Shown: positions 42,901-50,600 of the stretch, piece after piece
How positions within the stretch are numbered: position 1 is the first letter of the stretch
How the letters are laid out: every line of letters starts with the position of its first letter
DNA from: an uncultured Campylobacter sp.
GTDB lineage: Bacteria; Campylobacterota; Campylobacteria; Campylobacterales; Campylobacteraceae
NCBI RefSeq assembly: GCF_937980635.1
Contig: NZ_CALJPG010000021.1
Location: forward strand, 117,489 to 181,488
Direction: 5' to 3'
DNA length: 64,000 nucleotides
The notes under the pieces: generated by a model
Told to the model about the DNA's origin: nothing
The model's database searches: none
What the model saw: the letters and a program-made list of their open reading frames with translations, nothing else
Program-made: the position numbers and the translations under genes

Positions 42901-42973
42901 GCAGCGCCAGATCCAAAAGCGTCGTGATGCCTGCCTTTTGCAGTGCCGCCGCGTCTTTTGCTTCAAAAATCAA
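39965..42973 (-). CDS. recG: RecG ATP-dependent DNA helicase with a giant internal insert
   Basis: RecG remodels stalled forks and Holliday junctions. This protein has 1002 residues against 600-700 in relatives. The N-terminal wedge/OB part (about 1-180) includes VTAHCLSWEREIKIVIFNAK. After about 400 foreign residues the conserved core resumes at TLKFVEILNYLQKL. It continues with helicase motifs: GDVGSGKT (Walker A), IMVDEQHRFG (DEQH box), FSATPIPRTL and QLRGRVGRKGQAGRCYLY (motif VI, TRG-type tail). All motor motifs are intact and there is no stop or frameshift, so the enzyme is probably functional. The insert separates wedge from motor, the same linker that is short in other Campylobacter. 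Start ATG at 42973; spacers lie on both sides. Confidence 0.93.
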   Translation of the reverse strand: MIFEAKDAAALQKAGITTLLDLALLLPKSFDDLSVGDAPCAGESTAEVECLFQHRRGSMLIVTAHCLSWEREIKIVIFNAKNWHFGAFKRGKKFFIHGKCDESFGSWQFVNPKIVSEPGKIAPKYKAALSDAAAQKLIKKYLSADALLACGLRADEAAVLLALHESSPRSVRMLAALNRQLKGDGAENFGERDDISNSGIIPSGSEILNGEISNSDKILNGDGISDNGEIPGSQSFAAEILKDGSQNDEIFRGKVSVHPQNGGVLACETKRDTANEILSGEIPKVAETSLLPSLRDGEIASDKILDVEGRQAHDAEIYNDENFSVQSGTDFLAAYGAEAREDEISDHLKDNNDAVASGDKISNDLASITQTAARSADAQAMTAQPMLEHIVTEQSIAAQQNSSTQDVDTQSATTQTQDVGRQPAAIQTSDVRIADLQPVTPQTQEVSGKPTAIQTSSRVVSAQAATTQTLSAQATSVQPVCNQTENFQTVIAAQTATAKPTIAQNASDAEAVQDALAAPMSALRDCAVQPTHYQTKTIQTAAAQATTAIPTIAQIASDAGTVHAAEAVRAAAVTQMSGAVILRTLKFVEILNYLQKLSAKKTSFPAQIYPLHDISDWLVSLPFEPTRDQLSAIKDIASDLQSPLARRRVVMGDVGSGKTLVILASAAMNYPRISYLMAPTSILAEQIYAEARRLLPPRIKVLLVKSGDREPNFAGAHLVIGTHALLYHELAPSNLIMVDEQHRFGSNQREKIARLTENGEFRAHFIQFSATPIPRTLSMIQSELVSFSFLKQLPFEKQIKTKILQNDGFAGFMQDLRRELAAGNQAIIVYPLVQQSESSVYQSLEEAAPFWKAQFADVMITHGSDKDKEEILRRFRDEGRLLITTTIVEVGISLPRLSVILIVGAERMGLASLHQLRGRVGRKGQAGRCYLYTKLKSPPQRLREFAATLDGFKVANIDLKNRQGGDLLGGSVQHGAMFAWYDYEEDVTAAAKQRLKDIGRGA
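41235..42430 (-). repeat. In-frame low-complexity insert in recG (about 400 codons)
   Basis: The boundaries are set by where the RecG pattern stops (after ALNRQLKGDG) and resumes (at ILRTLKFVEI). 41880-42430 consists of RAAATTTYATCGC words every 20-45 bases, translated as DEIL, NGEIS and DKIL. 41280-41880 has a different repeat, TCTTGAGTTTGGNTGGTCGC-like units 35-50 bases apart, translated as Gln/Thr/Ala-rich strings. The latter contains two direct copies of PTIAQNASDAEAVQ / PTIAQIASDAGTVH, about 150 bases apart. Confidence 0.75.
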
Positions 42974-44031
42974 TTTTCATCCTTTAATTTTATAGGCATT
43001 AAGCCATTGCGCTACGAAATTTTATGCGCCGAAGCGAAATCGCCCACCTAAATTTGATCGAAATTTTACGCGCCGCATCGAACAATTGCTTAAATTTGGC
43101 CGAAATTTCGCTATTGCGGCAAATTTACTCGTCGGCTTCGCCTGCAAATTTTACTCGCCCTGCGCGTTGTTTTGTTTGGCAGCCGTACCTTTGCGGCGCG
43201 CACCGGGTTTTAAAACAGAGCGCGAGCACTTGAAATTTCACGGTGCGATTTGCGAACATGGACTTGGCGCCGCTCGTGAAAGCCCAAGTCGCGACTTTAA
43301 ATTTCGCCGTGCGGTTCGCGGACATGAGCAGTATCCTAACGCGGCTTTTAAATTTCACGGCGCAGTTTGAAATCTAAGGCTTCGGCACGAGCTTTAATCG
43401 AGCGCGCGTTTTGAATTTCACGGCGCGGCTTACAAACGACGTGCGAAATCGAGCTTTATATTTTGCGCGCTAAAATTTTACCGAGCCGCGCACGGTGCCT
43501 TTAAAATTTCCCGCCGCCAGAAGCTATCCGAATTCTACACGCCGCGTAAGTTCTCCTCGCCGCAAGCCATGTCTTGCGCTGCCAAGCCGCACGTCGCGCT
43601 TCTTGCTAACGATTGCGCTTCGCGAGTGCAGTTTTAAAATTTAATCGGGCGGCTTGCAAGCTGAAAGAGCTCATCCAAACCGCCGGTACGGCGCAAAACG
43701 GCAGCGATCTGCTTGCGAGCAAATAGCGATTTGTCCGCCGCGCGCAAATTTTAAAATCTGCTCGCATAGAGGCCGTATGCCTGGGTTACGACACGAAGAT
43801 CGCGCATAAATTTTGCTCCACGTCGGCGCGCCCGCAAATTTTCTTTGAATTTGCCGCGCCGTACGAAGCACGCAGACTTGACCGCGATTTTAAATTTAAA
43901 CGCAAGCCGTCCGCAAACGGAGCGAAAAAGTAAAATTTAGCACCATTCGCGCCTTAATATCGTTCGCGCCGCTTTATAAATTTAGAATTTGCTCAAATTT
44001 TACGCCGATCGCGGATACGCGCCGCGACGGG
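42974..44031. repeat. 1.06-kb spacer with a dispersed repeat family
   Basis: No gene is supported. From 43231 to about 43440 there are four units beginning TNAAATTTCACGGYGCGGTT, spaced about 67, 50 and 63 bases apart (starts near 43231, 43298, 43348 and 43411). The 3' part (43440-44030) has GCG-rich stretches with scattered AAATTT words. Frames on both strands give repeat peptides (KFHGA, KFRRA). Confidence 0.5.
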
Positions 44032-45291
44032 CTAAATTTCAAGCCCCTTTTTCGCGGCGGCCTCGTCGCAAATGACGGAAAAGCTTAAGTTCATGATCTC
44101 GTCGTGCGACTTGATGAAATCGTTGAGCGCTCCAAGCTTTAGCGTCTCGATGCGCTTTAAATTTCGCTCGAACTCGCCGAATGCATAGCCCTTGTAATAC
44201 TCGCTCTGCGCGATCGCCGCGCGCTTAAACATCGTCTCTTTTTGTAGCACGGCGCTTCCGATCAGGAATTTTTTAGCGCTTTTTAGCTCCGCTTCGCTCA
44301 CGCCCGAGGCGATAAATTTTGCGATCTCCTCTTTTACGAGTGCGGCGGCGTTTTGTAAATTTTCGTTTTTGGTTTGTAGATAGCCCCAAAACTCGCGGTG
44401 GCTAAGCTCGAAATCGCCGCGCGCATAGACCGAGTACGCAAGCCCGTGCTTAACGCGGATACGCTCCATCAGCCTGCTGCCGAAACCGCTGCTTCCGAGC
44501 ACGAAAAGCGCGGTGTTTGCGATGAACTCCTGCTCCTTCGGCAACGCAAAGGGCGCGCCGAAGTAGATGTAGGCTTGCTGCGTCTGCTCCTTTTGGATCT
44601 TTATCTTTTTCGCATCGCTCGGCGTGAAAAACGGCAGCTCGCGCTTTTTGCCGCTTGAAAAGAGGCTTAAAATTTCTACGATTTTCGGGTTTTTATCGCT
44701 CACGTCGCCGCATAAAACGACGTATAAATTCTCTAAACTCAGCGAGGCGAAAAACTCCCGCACGTCCTTCATCGTGATCCGCTCTATGCTCGCCTCGTCG
44801 CCTATGAGCGGCCGCTCGAGCCTCGTGCGCGGATACAGAAGCGCTTTTAGGTTGCACGTCGCGATGTAATCAAACTCGCTTTTTAGCACGGCGATCTCGC
44901 CTATGGTTTGCATTTTTAGCTTTTCCAGCACCGAGGGCGTTAGATTGGGCTCTTTAAGCAGCTCTCGCAGCATGTCTAAGCCGAAATCGAAGTGCTCTTT
45001 TAGGCAGTTTAGCTGGATGCCGAAGGTCTCAAAATTGCTCGCGGCGCTGATCTCGACCGCGCGGATATCGAGCTTGCGGTGAAATTCGCTCACTCCCAGC
45101 GTCTTTGAGCCCTCGCCCAAAACGCCCGCGCAGATGCGCGCAAGGCCCAGGGTCTTCTCGCTCACCGCGCCGCTTGCTTTAAAAATTAACTTGAAGCTCG
45201 CCACCGGCAGCGAGTCGTCGAACTGATACAAAAAGTCGATTTTAGCGCTCTTGCCGCCTTTGGTCTTAAGTGAAATCTCTTTTTTTTCCAT
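44032..45291 (-). CDS. M16 peptidase-like protein without the zinc motif
   Basis: A 419-residue protein with the two-domain M16/PqqL-like layout: an N-terminal half with ASFKLIFKASGAV, and a C-terminal half with FGSRLMERIRVKHGLAYSVY, the conserved R/Y pair of the M16 C domain. The catalytic HxxEH that should follow the first strand is absent: the equivalent place reads ARICAGVLGEGSK. It may be a non-catalytic partner subunit, as in two-component M16 systems, or a structural protein. No active partner is adjacent. The start at 45291 has AAAGGAAAACG upstream. It has no signal peptide, so it is probably cytoplasmic. Confidence 0.75.
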   Translation of the reverse strand: MEKKEISLKTKGGKSAKIDFLYQFDDSLPVASFKLIFKASGAVSEKTLGLARICAGVLGEGSKTLGVSEFHRKLDIRAVEISAASNFETFGIQLNCLKEHFDFGLDMLRELLKEPNLTPSVLEKLKMQTIGEIAVLKSEFDYIATCNLKALLYPRTRLERPLIGDEASIERITMKDVREFFASLSLENLYVVLCGDVSDKNPKIVEILSLFSSGKKRELPFFTPSDAKKIKIQKEQTQQAYIYFGAPFALPKEQEFIANTALFVLGSSGFGSRLMERIRVKHGLAYSVYARGDFELSHREFWGYLQTKNENLQNAAALVKEEIAKFIASGVSEAELKSAKKFLIGSAVLQKETMFKRAAIAQSEYYKGYAFGEFERNLKRIETLKLGALNDFIKSHDEIMNLSFSVICDEAAAKKGLEI

Positions 45292-45995
45292 CGTTTTCCT
45301 TTATAAAATTTTTAAATTTCATCGTTCTTGCGAGAGCGGTTTTAAAATTTTGGCGCAGCCAAGCGCATTGCTTTTGAAATTTACGCCGGGCTCGCTTTTA
45401 AAATTTCGCTAAAACGAGTTTTCAAAAATTTTGTTCAAAACTCGCTTCTAAAATTTCGCGCTAGAGCAGTTTTGCCCGTCCTGCTTAAAAATTTTAAATT
45501 TAATCGCGCCGCATTTTTATAAAATTTCAGCGCCCCAAACGGCACGTCGCCGCGCATTCCAACTATGAGGCGAAATTATCGCAGCGCATTTGCGGTCTAA
45601 AACGAAATATCCGCGCCTAAACGGGGTGCATTACCACTGCCAAACATACAGCTCTGCGGCGTATCGAAACCCGCAATATGTTTTCGCCGCAAACGCGGCA
45701 AGCGCCTTCACGAGATGCCTCTCATGTGCCGTCTCCGCCGCGTTGATCTTTCGGCGTAGAATTTCGCGTCCGAAAAATTTTAAGGCGAAATTCCGCAGCA
45801 AAATGAAATTTTACTGCGCAAATTCCGCTCGTGCCTATAAATTTAACCTCCGTACTGATACCAAAATTTTAAATTCCGTTGCAAAATTCCACGCTCGCGA
45901 TCGCAAAAATTAGCCATCAGTTTTAAGCCAAATTTGCCGCTAAATTCGCCCCGTAAGCGCATAAATTCCTGCTGCAGATGCGCAAAAGCCCGCAC
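45292..45995. repeat. Gene-free spacer with AAATTT-core repeats
   Basis: 704 bases. The first 220 contain repeated TTTAAAATTTCGCNNNANC-like words (near 45340, 45400 and 45450) separated by CTCGCTT/GAGTTTT motifs that are partly inverted relative to each other. The remainder is mixed, with no gene or RNA recognised. Confidence 0.45.
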
Positions 45996-47045
45996 CTAAG
46001 CGTACGTCTCCAAAATATTGTAGTTGGTGTTGCGCTTGGCGGGTATTTCGCCTACGTCGCGGATCAGCGCTATCATCTCGTCCTTGCTCATCCGAAAGCT
46101 CGCGCCCGCGGCCTTTACGACGTTTTCCTCCATCATCGTGCTTCCAAGATCGTTCGCGCCGAATTTCAGCGCCAACTGCCCGATGTAGCTGCCCTGCGTG
46201 ACCCAGCTGCTTTGGATGTTTTTGAAATTATCCAAAAATAGCCGCGAGACGGCGAGCAGGCGCAGGTAGCGGTTCGGGCTTTGCTTTTTGATCTCTGGAT
46301 GCTCGCGCAAAAGGCGGGTGTTTTGCCCCTGGAAGCTCCATAAAATGAACGCTCGAAAGCCGCCCGTGCGGTCTTGCAGCTCGCGGATTTTATCCCAGTG
46401 CTCTACGATCTCGCGCGTGCTTTCCAGCGTGCCGAACATCATCGTGGCAGTCGTTTTCATGCCGATGCCGTGCGCCTCCTCGTGAACTCTAAGCCACGTG
46501 GCGCTGTCGCTTTTGCGCGGCGCTACTAGCTCTCGCACGCGGTCGCTTAAAATTTCGGCTCCGGCTCCGGGCATCGAGTAGAGCCCCTTGGCTTGCAGCC
46601 TGCGAAGCACTTCAAGCGTGCTGATGCCGCTAAGGCGCGCGATATAATCGATCTCGATCGCCGAGAAGCCGTGGATCGTGATACTCGGATAATTTTTGTG
46701 GATGAACTCCACCAGATCTTCGTACCATTCGATTTTTAGCTTCGGATGGACGCCGCCTTGAAATAAAATTTGCGTGCCGCCCACGGCGATGAGCTCCTCA
46801 ATCTTTTCGCTAATCTGCTCAAAGCTCAGCACGTAGGCATCAGCGTCGCTTGCGTGACGGTAAAATGCGCAAAATTTGCAATCCACCATGCAGGCGTTGG
46901 TGTAGTTTATGTTTCGATCGATGATGAAGGTCGTTACGCGGCCCGGGTGCAGCTCGCGCTTGCGCGCAAACGCCGCGCGCCCAAGCTCGTTTAGATCGGC
47001 GTGCTCTATTAAATTTATAGCTTCGTCTATACTTAGTCTTTTCAA
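45996..47045 (-). CDS. mqnC: Cyclic dehypoxanthinyl futalosine synthase MqnC
   Basis: A radical SAM enzyme of 349 residues from the futalosine route to menaquinone, which Campylobacter uses instead of the Men pathway. The cluster motif is CMVDCKFC (Cys52, 56, 59), preceded by RNINYTNA and followed by AFYRHASDADAYVLS as in MqnC. FQGGVHPKLKIEWYEDLV and TATMMFGTLESTREIVEHW are further family strings. It cyclises dehypoxanthine futalosine. It is adjacent to a toxin-antitoxin pair but separated by only two bases from it, so it may share its transcript. Confidence 0.92.
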   Translation of the reverse strand: MKRLSIDEAINLIEHADLNELGRAAFARKRELHPGRVTTFIIDRNINYTNACMVDCKFCAFYRHASDADAYVLSFEQISEKIEELIAVGGTQILFQGGVHPKLKIEWYEDLVEFIHKNYPSITIHGFSAIEIDYIARLSGISTLEVLRRLQAKGLYSMPGAGAEILSDRVRELVAPRKSDSATWLRVHEEAHGIGMKTTATMMFGTLESTREIVEHWDKIRELQDRTGGFRAFILWSFQGQNTRLLREHPEIKKQSPNRYLRLLAVSRLFLDNFKNIQSSWVTQGSYIGQLALKFGANDLGSTMMEENVVKAAGASFRMSKDEMIALIRDVGEIPAKRNTNYNILETYA

Positions 47046-47047
47046 AT

Positions 47048-47422
47048 TTATCCTTCCGATTTGCCTTTGCGATACGGCTTTAGTGCGTCAATAATTTTTT
47101 GATTTAGCGTCGGTAGATAGTCCTTGATGGCTATCTCTATCAGCTCAAAATTTAGCCGTTCGTATTCGTGCGAAGCGATATTTCTGATGGCGTTGATAGC
47201 TCTTGTTTCATCTTTACTAAAGATCGCCAAAGCCTGCAAATCGTTGCTTTCTTGTAGCCCCTTTAGCAGGGCGTGGATATTGATGAACTGCATCATTATC
47301 GCAGGCTGCAAAACGTCCTCGTCTGCAAGCGCCTGCGCTACGCCGCCCTCGCATTTATTTAGGATGGATGAAATTTTATCAGATATCTTTTTTAACCGCT
47401 CTACGCTTGATTTTTCAAACAT
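47048..47422 (-). CDS. HepT-like toxin
   Basis: A 124-residue all-helical protein of the HepT/HEPN family. The RX4HXY motif is complete (Arg80, His85, Tyr87 in AIRNIASHEYERLN). In the MntA-HepT toxin-antitoxin systems, HepT is an RNase that the MntA nucleotidyltransferase inactivates by adding AMP to the motif tyrosine. It overlaps the nucleotidyltransferase gene by eight bases and precedes mqnC by two. The family and motif are clear; activity as a toxin is inferred. Confidence 0.85.
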   Translation of the reverse strand: MFEKSSVERLKKISDKISSILNKCEGGVAQALADEDVLQPAIMMQFINIHALLKGLQESNDLQALAIFSKDETRAINAIRNIASHEYERLNFELIEIAIKDYLPTLNQKIIDALKPYRKGKSEG

Positions 47423-47765
47423 AAATCGCTCCTTGCAAAAGCTTCATTTTTTCTTCGCGACTTAAAGAGGTAGTATCGCACAGATCGACATTTGCATTAA
47501 ATTTACTGGATAGCTTTTTTTTAAAATCGTCTAAAAAAACCAGCGCCGAAAAAGGGCTTCCTAGATTTTTTACCATTTTTGCTCCGTCGGTTTCGATCGC
47601 GATGTCGATGTCTGAAAACGCGTCGGCGCTGCCCTTAGCGTAGCTGCCGAAAAGCCCTAGCTCGGTAACGCCAACCGCAAAAAGCCTCTTTTTCTGCGAC
47701 GATAAAAATTTTAAAATTTCATCTTTGCTGTTGATCGTTTTTTTCGGTGCGGTTTTAGCGCTCAC
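47415..47765 (-). CDS. MntA-like nucleotidyltransferase antitoxin
   Basis: A small nucleotidyltransferase of 116 residues with the minimal GSX10DXD signature: Gly40-Ser41 in FGSYAKG, and Asp52/Asp54 in FSDIDIAIE. It is the partner of the downstream HepT-like protein and would keep it inactive by AMPylation. It is encoded first, overlapping the toxin gene by eight bases. The upstream neighbour on the same strand, the NfeD-like gene, stops one base before it. Confidence 0.85.
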   Translation of the reverse strand: MSAKTAPKKTINSKDEILKFLSSQKKRLFAVGVTELGLFGSYAKGSADAFSDIDIAIETDGAKMVKNLGSPFSALVFLDDFKKKLSSKFNANVDLCDTTSLSREEKMKLLQGAIYV

Positions 47766-47766
47766 T

Positions 47767-48339
47767 CTACGCCTCTTTCGGGTCTACGGGCGCTTCTTCT
47801 TTAGCGCCAGAGCTTTGCGCGTCTTTGCTAGCGGCGGCGTTAGAGCTTTTATCGTCGGCGCTCGTACTGTCCGCGCCGCCTAAATTTGCGTCGCCGTTAT
47901 TTAAATTTACGCCGTCTGCGCTGCTGGAATTTCGACTGCTATCTTTTTTAAGCACGATCTGGCCGTTTTTTACGCCTAAAATTTCGACGCGGTCGCCCTC
48001 GTTAAGATTTGAAATTTCATCGCTTTTCCAAAACGTGCCTTTGAAATAGACCATGCCGTTTTTGACGGTGCCGGTGCCGCTTTCGTCTAAAAAATTATCC
48101 TTATGCTTCTCTTCTGGTTTGAAAAAGCGTGATTTTAGCGGCTTTTTAAATGTGATCAGAAGCACGAAAGAGAGCACGAACGAAAGTAGAATTTGCACGT
48201 CCCAATCAAGATGAAAGCCGAAGCTCAAAAGCCCCGTGATAAAAAATCCGGCGCTAAAAAATATAAAGGTAAAATCCATCACCAAAAGCTCGACGATCGC
48301 CAAAATCACGCCGATTATGATAAAAATCAGCGCGTTCAT
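47767..48339 (-). CDS. NfeD-like membrane protein
   Basis: A 190-residue short NfeD-type protein. Hydrophobic segments lie at about 4-27, 28-45 and 48-65 (ALIFIIIGVILAIVELLVMD, FIFFSAGFFITGLL, ILLSFVLSFVLLITF). They are followed by a soluble OB-like domain (GTGTVKNGMVYFKGTFWKSD, LNEGDRVEILGVKNGQIVLK). The last 50 or so residues are Ser/Ala/Asp/Asn-rich low complexity, another tail of the kind seen in the APE genes. It overlaps the stomatin-like gene by four bases, the standard pairing of NfeD with SPFH proteins, which together organise membrane microdomains. Confidence 0.85.
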   Translation of the reverse strand: MNALIFIIIGVILAIVELLVMDFTFIFFSAGFFITGLLSFGFHLDWDVQILLSFVLSFVLLITFKKPLKSRFFKPEEKHKDNFLDESGTGTVKNGMVYFKGTFWKSDEISNLNEGDRVEILGVKNGQIVLKKDSSRNSSSADGVNLNNGDANLGGADSTSADDKSSNAAASKDAQSSGAKEEAPVDPKEA

Positions 48340-49256
48340 TTGAGCTCCTTCGCGCCGTTTTTGCCGAGGAATTCTTTAAGCACGCTAAGAGAGCCTAGAA
48401 GCTCGCTCGTTTCGTAAGGGATCAAAATTTTATCCTTGCTCGGGTTTTTGGACAGCTCGCTGAAAGCGTTTACGCGACCCTGCGCGAGCAGGTATTCCGC
48501 CGCGAAGCTGGAAGCGCTCATCGCTAAATTTATATTGTCCATCGCGTCTTTTTGACCTTGCGCAAGCGCGATCTGCTCATATTTTTTCGCATCCGCCATA
48601 CGCTCGATCGCCTCGGCTTCAAGCACCTTCTCCTGCTTTAGCGCTTCGGCGTTTCGGATGAGGGCCGCTTTTTCAGCCTCGGCTTTAAGCTCGATCGCGC
48701 GCTTTTCGCGCTCGGCCTTCATCTGCATATTCATCGCCTCTTCGATGCCGTGCGGTACCGAAATTTCAGAAATCTCCACGCGCATGATCTTTACGCCCCA
48801 GTTATCCGCGGCGTCGCCTAGAGCGATTTGTAGCTTGGAATTTAGCTGATCGCGCGAGCTAAGCGTGTTGTCTAAGCTCATCTCGCCGATCGCGCTACGT
48901 AGCGTCGTCATCGCTAAATTTGAAATCGCGCGGCGATAATCCTCGACGTTGTAAAGCGCCATCTTGCCGTCGATGACCTTCAAAAACACGATACCGTCGA
49001 CGCTTATGTTGACATTATCTTTGGTGATGACCTGCTGCTTGCTGATGTCCACGAGCTGCTCGCGCACGCTCATCTTCGCGCGCACCGCGTCAAAAAACGG
49101 CACGATGATGTGAAAGCCGCCGTCGAGCACTTTGTGAAAGCGACCCAGCCGCTCGATGATTAAAATTTCCGATTGCGAGACGATCTTGACCCCCATCTTT
49201 AGAATTGCCGCGATGAGGACGCAAAATACTATTACCGTAGTTACGAACCCTTCCAT
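48336..49256 (-). CDS. SPFH/stomatin-like (QmcA-type) membrane protein
   Basis: A 306-residue protein with one N-terminal membrane helix (VTTVIVFCVLIAAILKMGVKI) and a band 7/SPFH domain (IIERLGRFHKVLDGGFHIIV, VDGIVFLKVIDGKMALYNV). A long helical part (MQMKAEREKRAIELKAEAEK) that drives oligomerisation follows. The start at 49256 has CAGGAG upstream. It is a partner of the adjacent NfeD-like protein (ATGA overlap). It is expected to form a ring at the inner membrane and affect the stability of membrane proteins; the client is unknown. Confidence 0.88.
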   Translation of the reverse strand: MEGFVTTVIVFCVLIAAILKMGVKIVSQSEILIIERLGRFHKVLDGGFHIIVPFFDAVRAKMSVREQLVDISKQQVITKDNVNISVDGIVFLKVIDGKMALYNVEDYRRAISNLAMTTLRSAIGEMSLDNTLSSRDQLNSKLQIALGDAADNWGVKIMRVEISEISVPHGIEEAMNMQMKAEREKRAIELKAEAEKAALIRNAEALKQEKVLEAEAIERMADAKKYEQIALAQGQKDAMDNINLAMSASSFAAEYLLAQGRVNAFSELSKNPSKDKILIPYETSELLGSLSVLKEFLGKNGAKELK

Positions 49257-49374
49257 TTTCACTCCTGAATTAAAATTTCGCAATTATAGCATTTTTAGCT
49301 TATTTTGGCTTTTAAGGCGCGCCGTGATACAATCGCTTAAAATTTTTTATAATTAATTTACGGGATAAAATTTT

Positions 49375-50565
49375 ATGATCAGATACATAGTGCTGCTTCG
49401 CCATTCACGCAACTACCGACTGCTCTTTTCGGCGGGTTTTATATGTATGTTCGGTTTGTGGTTTTCGGTCGTTGGGGTCGCTACGCTGCTGATTGAGCTT
49501 GGCGCGCCGGTATGGGCGATTACGGCAGTGGGCGTCGTTTCATTCGTGCCGAACGTTTTTTTAGCGCCCATCAACGGCATCATCGTGGATAAATTTCAAC
49601 CAAAGCCTCTGATGACGGCGATGTTTATAACCGAGATGATCAGTATTTTCATGCTGATTTTTATCGATAGTTTGGATTATTTGTGGCTGCTGCTTTTGAT
49701 CGTGGTCGTGCGCAGTGTCGCAGGCACGCTGTTTTTTCAAACCGAATCATCTACGCTGCCGAAATTTCTAAGCCGCCCCTATCTCAAGCTTGCTAACGAG
49801 ATGACGGGCATTATTTGGACGATCACATATACTTTCGGTATGGCGAGCGCGGGTATTTTTATCCACTATTTCGGCGTGCGAGCGGCATTTATTTTGGATT
49901 TTTGTTTATATGTTTTTTCGTTTTTTATCCTACTGCGGCTAAATTTTAAAGACCTCGCGCAAAATACGCGTGAGTCGGTGTTTAAGATGCTAAAGGAGGG
50001 CTTTTCTTACCTGCGCTCGCATCCTTTGGTGGTGCATCTCATCGTCCTTCACGCCTTCGTCGCCGTCACCACCTACGATAATCTCATCGCGCTTCTTGCG
50101 AAGTATAAATACAAAGAAATTTTAAGCGCCTCGCTAGTCATCGGGCTTATGAATATGTCGCGCTCGGCGGCTGCATTTTTCGGGCAGATATGGCTAAGCA
50201 AAATCGTGAATAAACATACGTTTTTTTGGCTATTGCTGGGTCAGTTTACGGGCATCGCGCTGTGGGCGGTGCTGGAGATTAACTACTGGCTTTCGTTTGC
50301 GGGCATGATCGCGGCGGGATTTTTCATCACGACGGTGTGGTCGTATTCTTTTACGCAGCTGCAAAGCCACGTCGACAGGGAGTTTTTCGGGCGCGTTATC
50401 GCCTACAACGACATGGCGTATTTCATCGTCGCGACGCTCGTGTCGGCTGCGATCGGATTTTTTTTCGAGCTTGGATTTTCGCTTTCGCAAATCACCTTCG
50501 GCATGGGCTTTATGTTCGCAATCGCGGCGTTTTATTATAAATTTTTGATCTACGAAAAAATTTAA
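49375..50565 (+). CDS. MFS transporter, EntS-like
   Basis: A 396-residue protein with 12 hydrophobic segments and the MFS_3 layout of the enterobactin exporter EntS and related drug exporters. The first loop shows NGIIVDKFQPKPLMTAMF, a variant of the G-x-L-a-D-r motif. A TATAAT at 49348-49353 lies 21 bases before the start, which would give a very short leader. It is convergent with a second MFS gene ten bases away. The substrate is unknown. Confidence 0.82.
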   Translation: MIRYIVLLRHSRNYRLLFSAGFICMFGLWFSVVGVATLLIELGAPVWAITAVGVVSFVPNVFLAPINGIIVDKFQPKPLMTAMFITEMISIFMLIFIDSLDYLWLLLLIVVVRSVAGTLFFQTESSTLPKFLSRPYLKLANEMTGIIWTITYTFGMASAGIFIHYFGVRAAFILDFCLYVFSFFILLRLNFKDLAQNTRESVFKMLKEGFSYLRSHPLVVHLIVLHAFVAVTTYDNLIALLAKYKYKEILSASLVIGLMNMSRSAAAFFGQIWLSKIVNKHTFFWLLLGQFTGIALWAVLEINYWLSFAGMIAAGFFITTVWSYSFTQLQSHVDREFFGRVIAYNDMAYFIVATLVSAAIGFFFELGFSLSQITFGMGFMFAIAAFYYKFLIYEKI

Positions 50566-50566
50566 A

Positions 50567-50600
50567 CCCCGGTCGCTATCTTTTAGGCGCGATCTCGGGG
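50567..50600. terminator. Hairpin between convergent MFS genes
   Basis: CCCCG (50567-50571) pairs with CGGGG (50596-50600), with further partial pairing of TCGC and GCGA inside. It begins directly after the stop of the plus-strand gene and covers the last codons of the minus-strand gene. No U-tract is present, so it is only a possible bidirectional terminator. Confidence 0.35.

Noticed and set aside
43086..43370. Plus-strand frame of 94 codons with KFHGA repeats
   Set aside because: It is the translation of a DNA repeat family, not a conserved protein.
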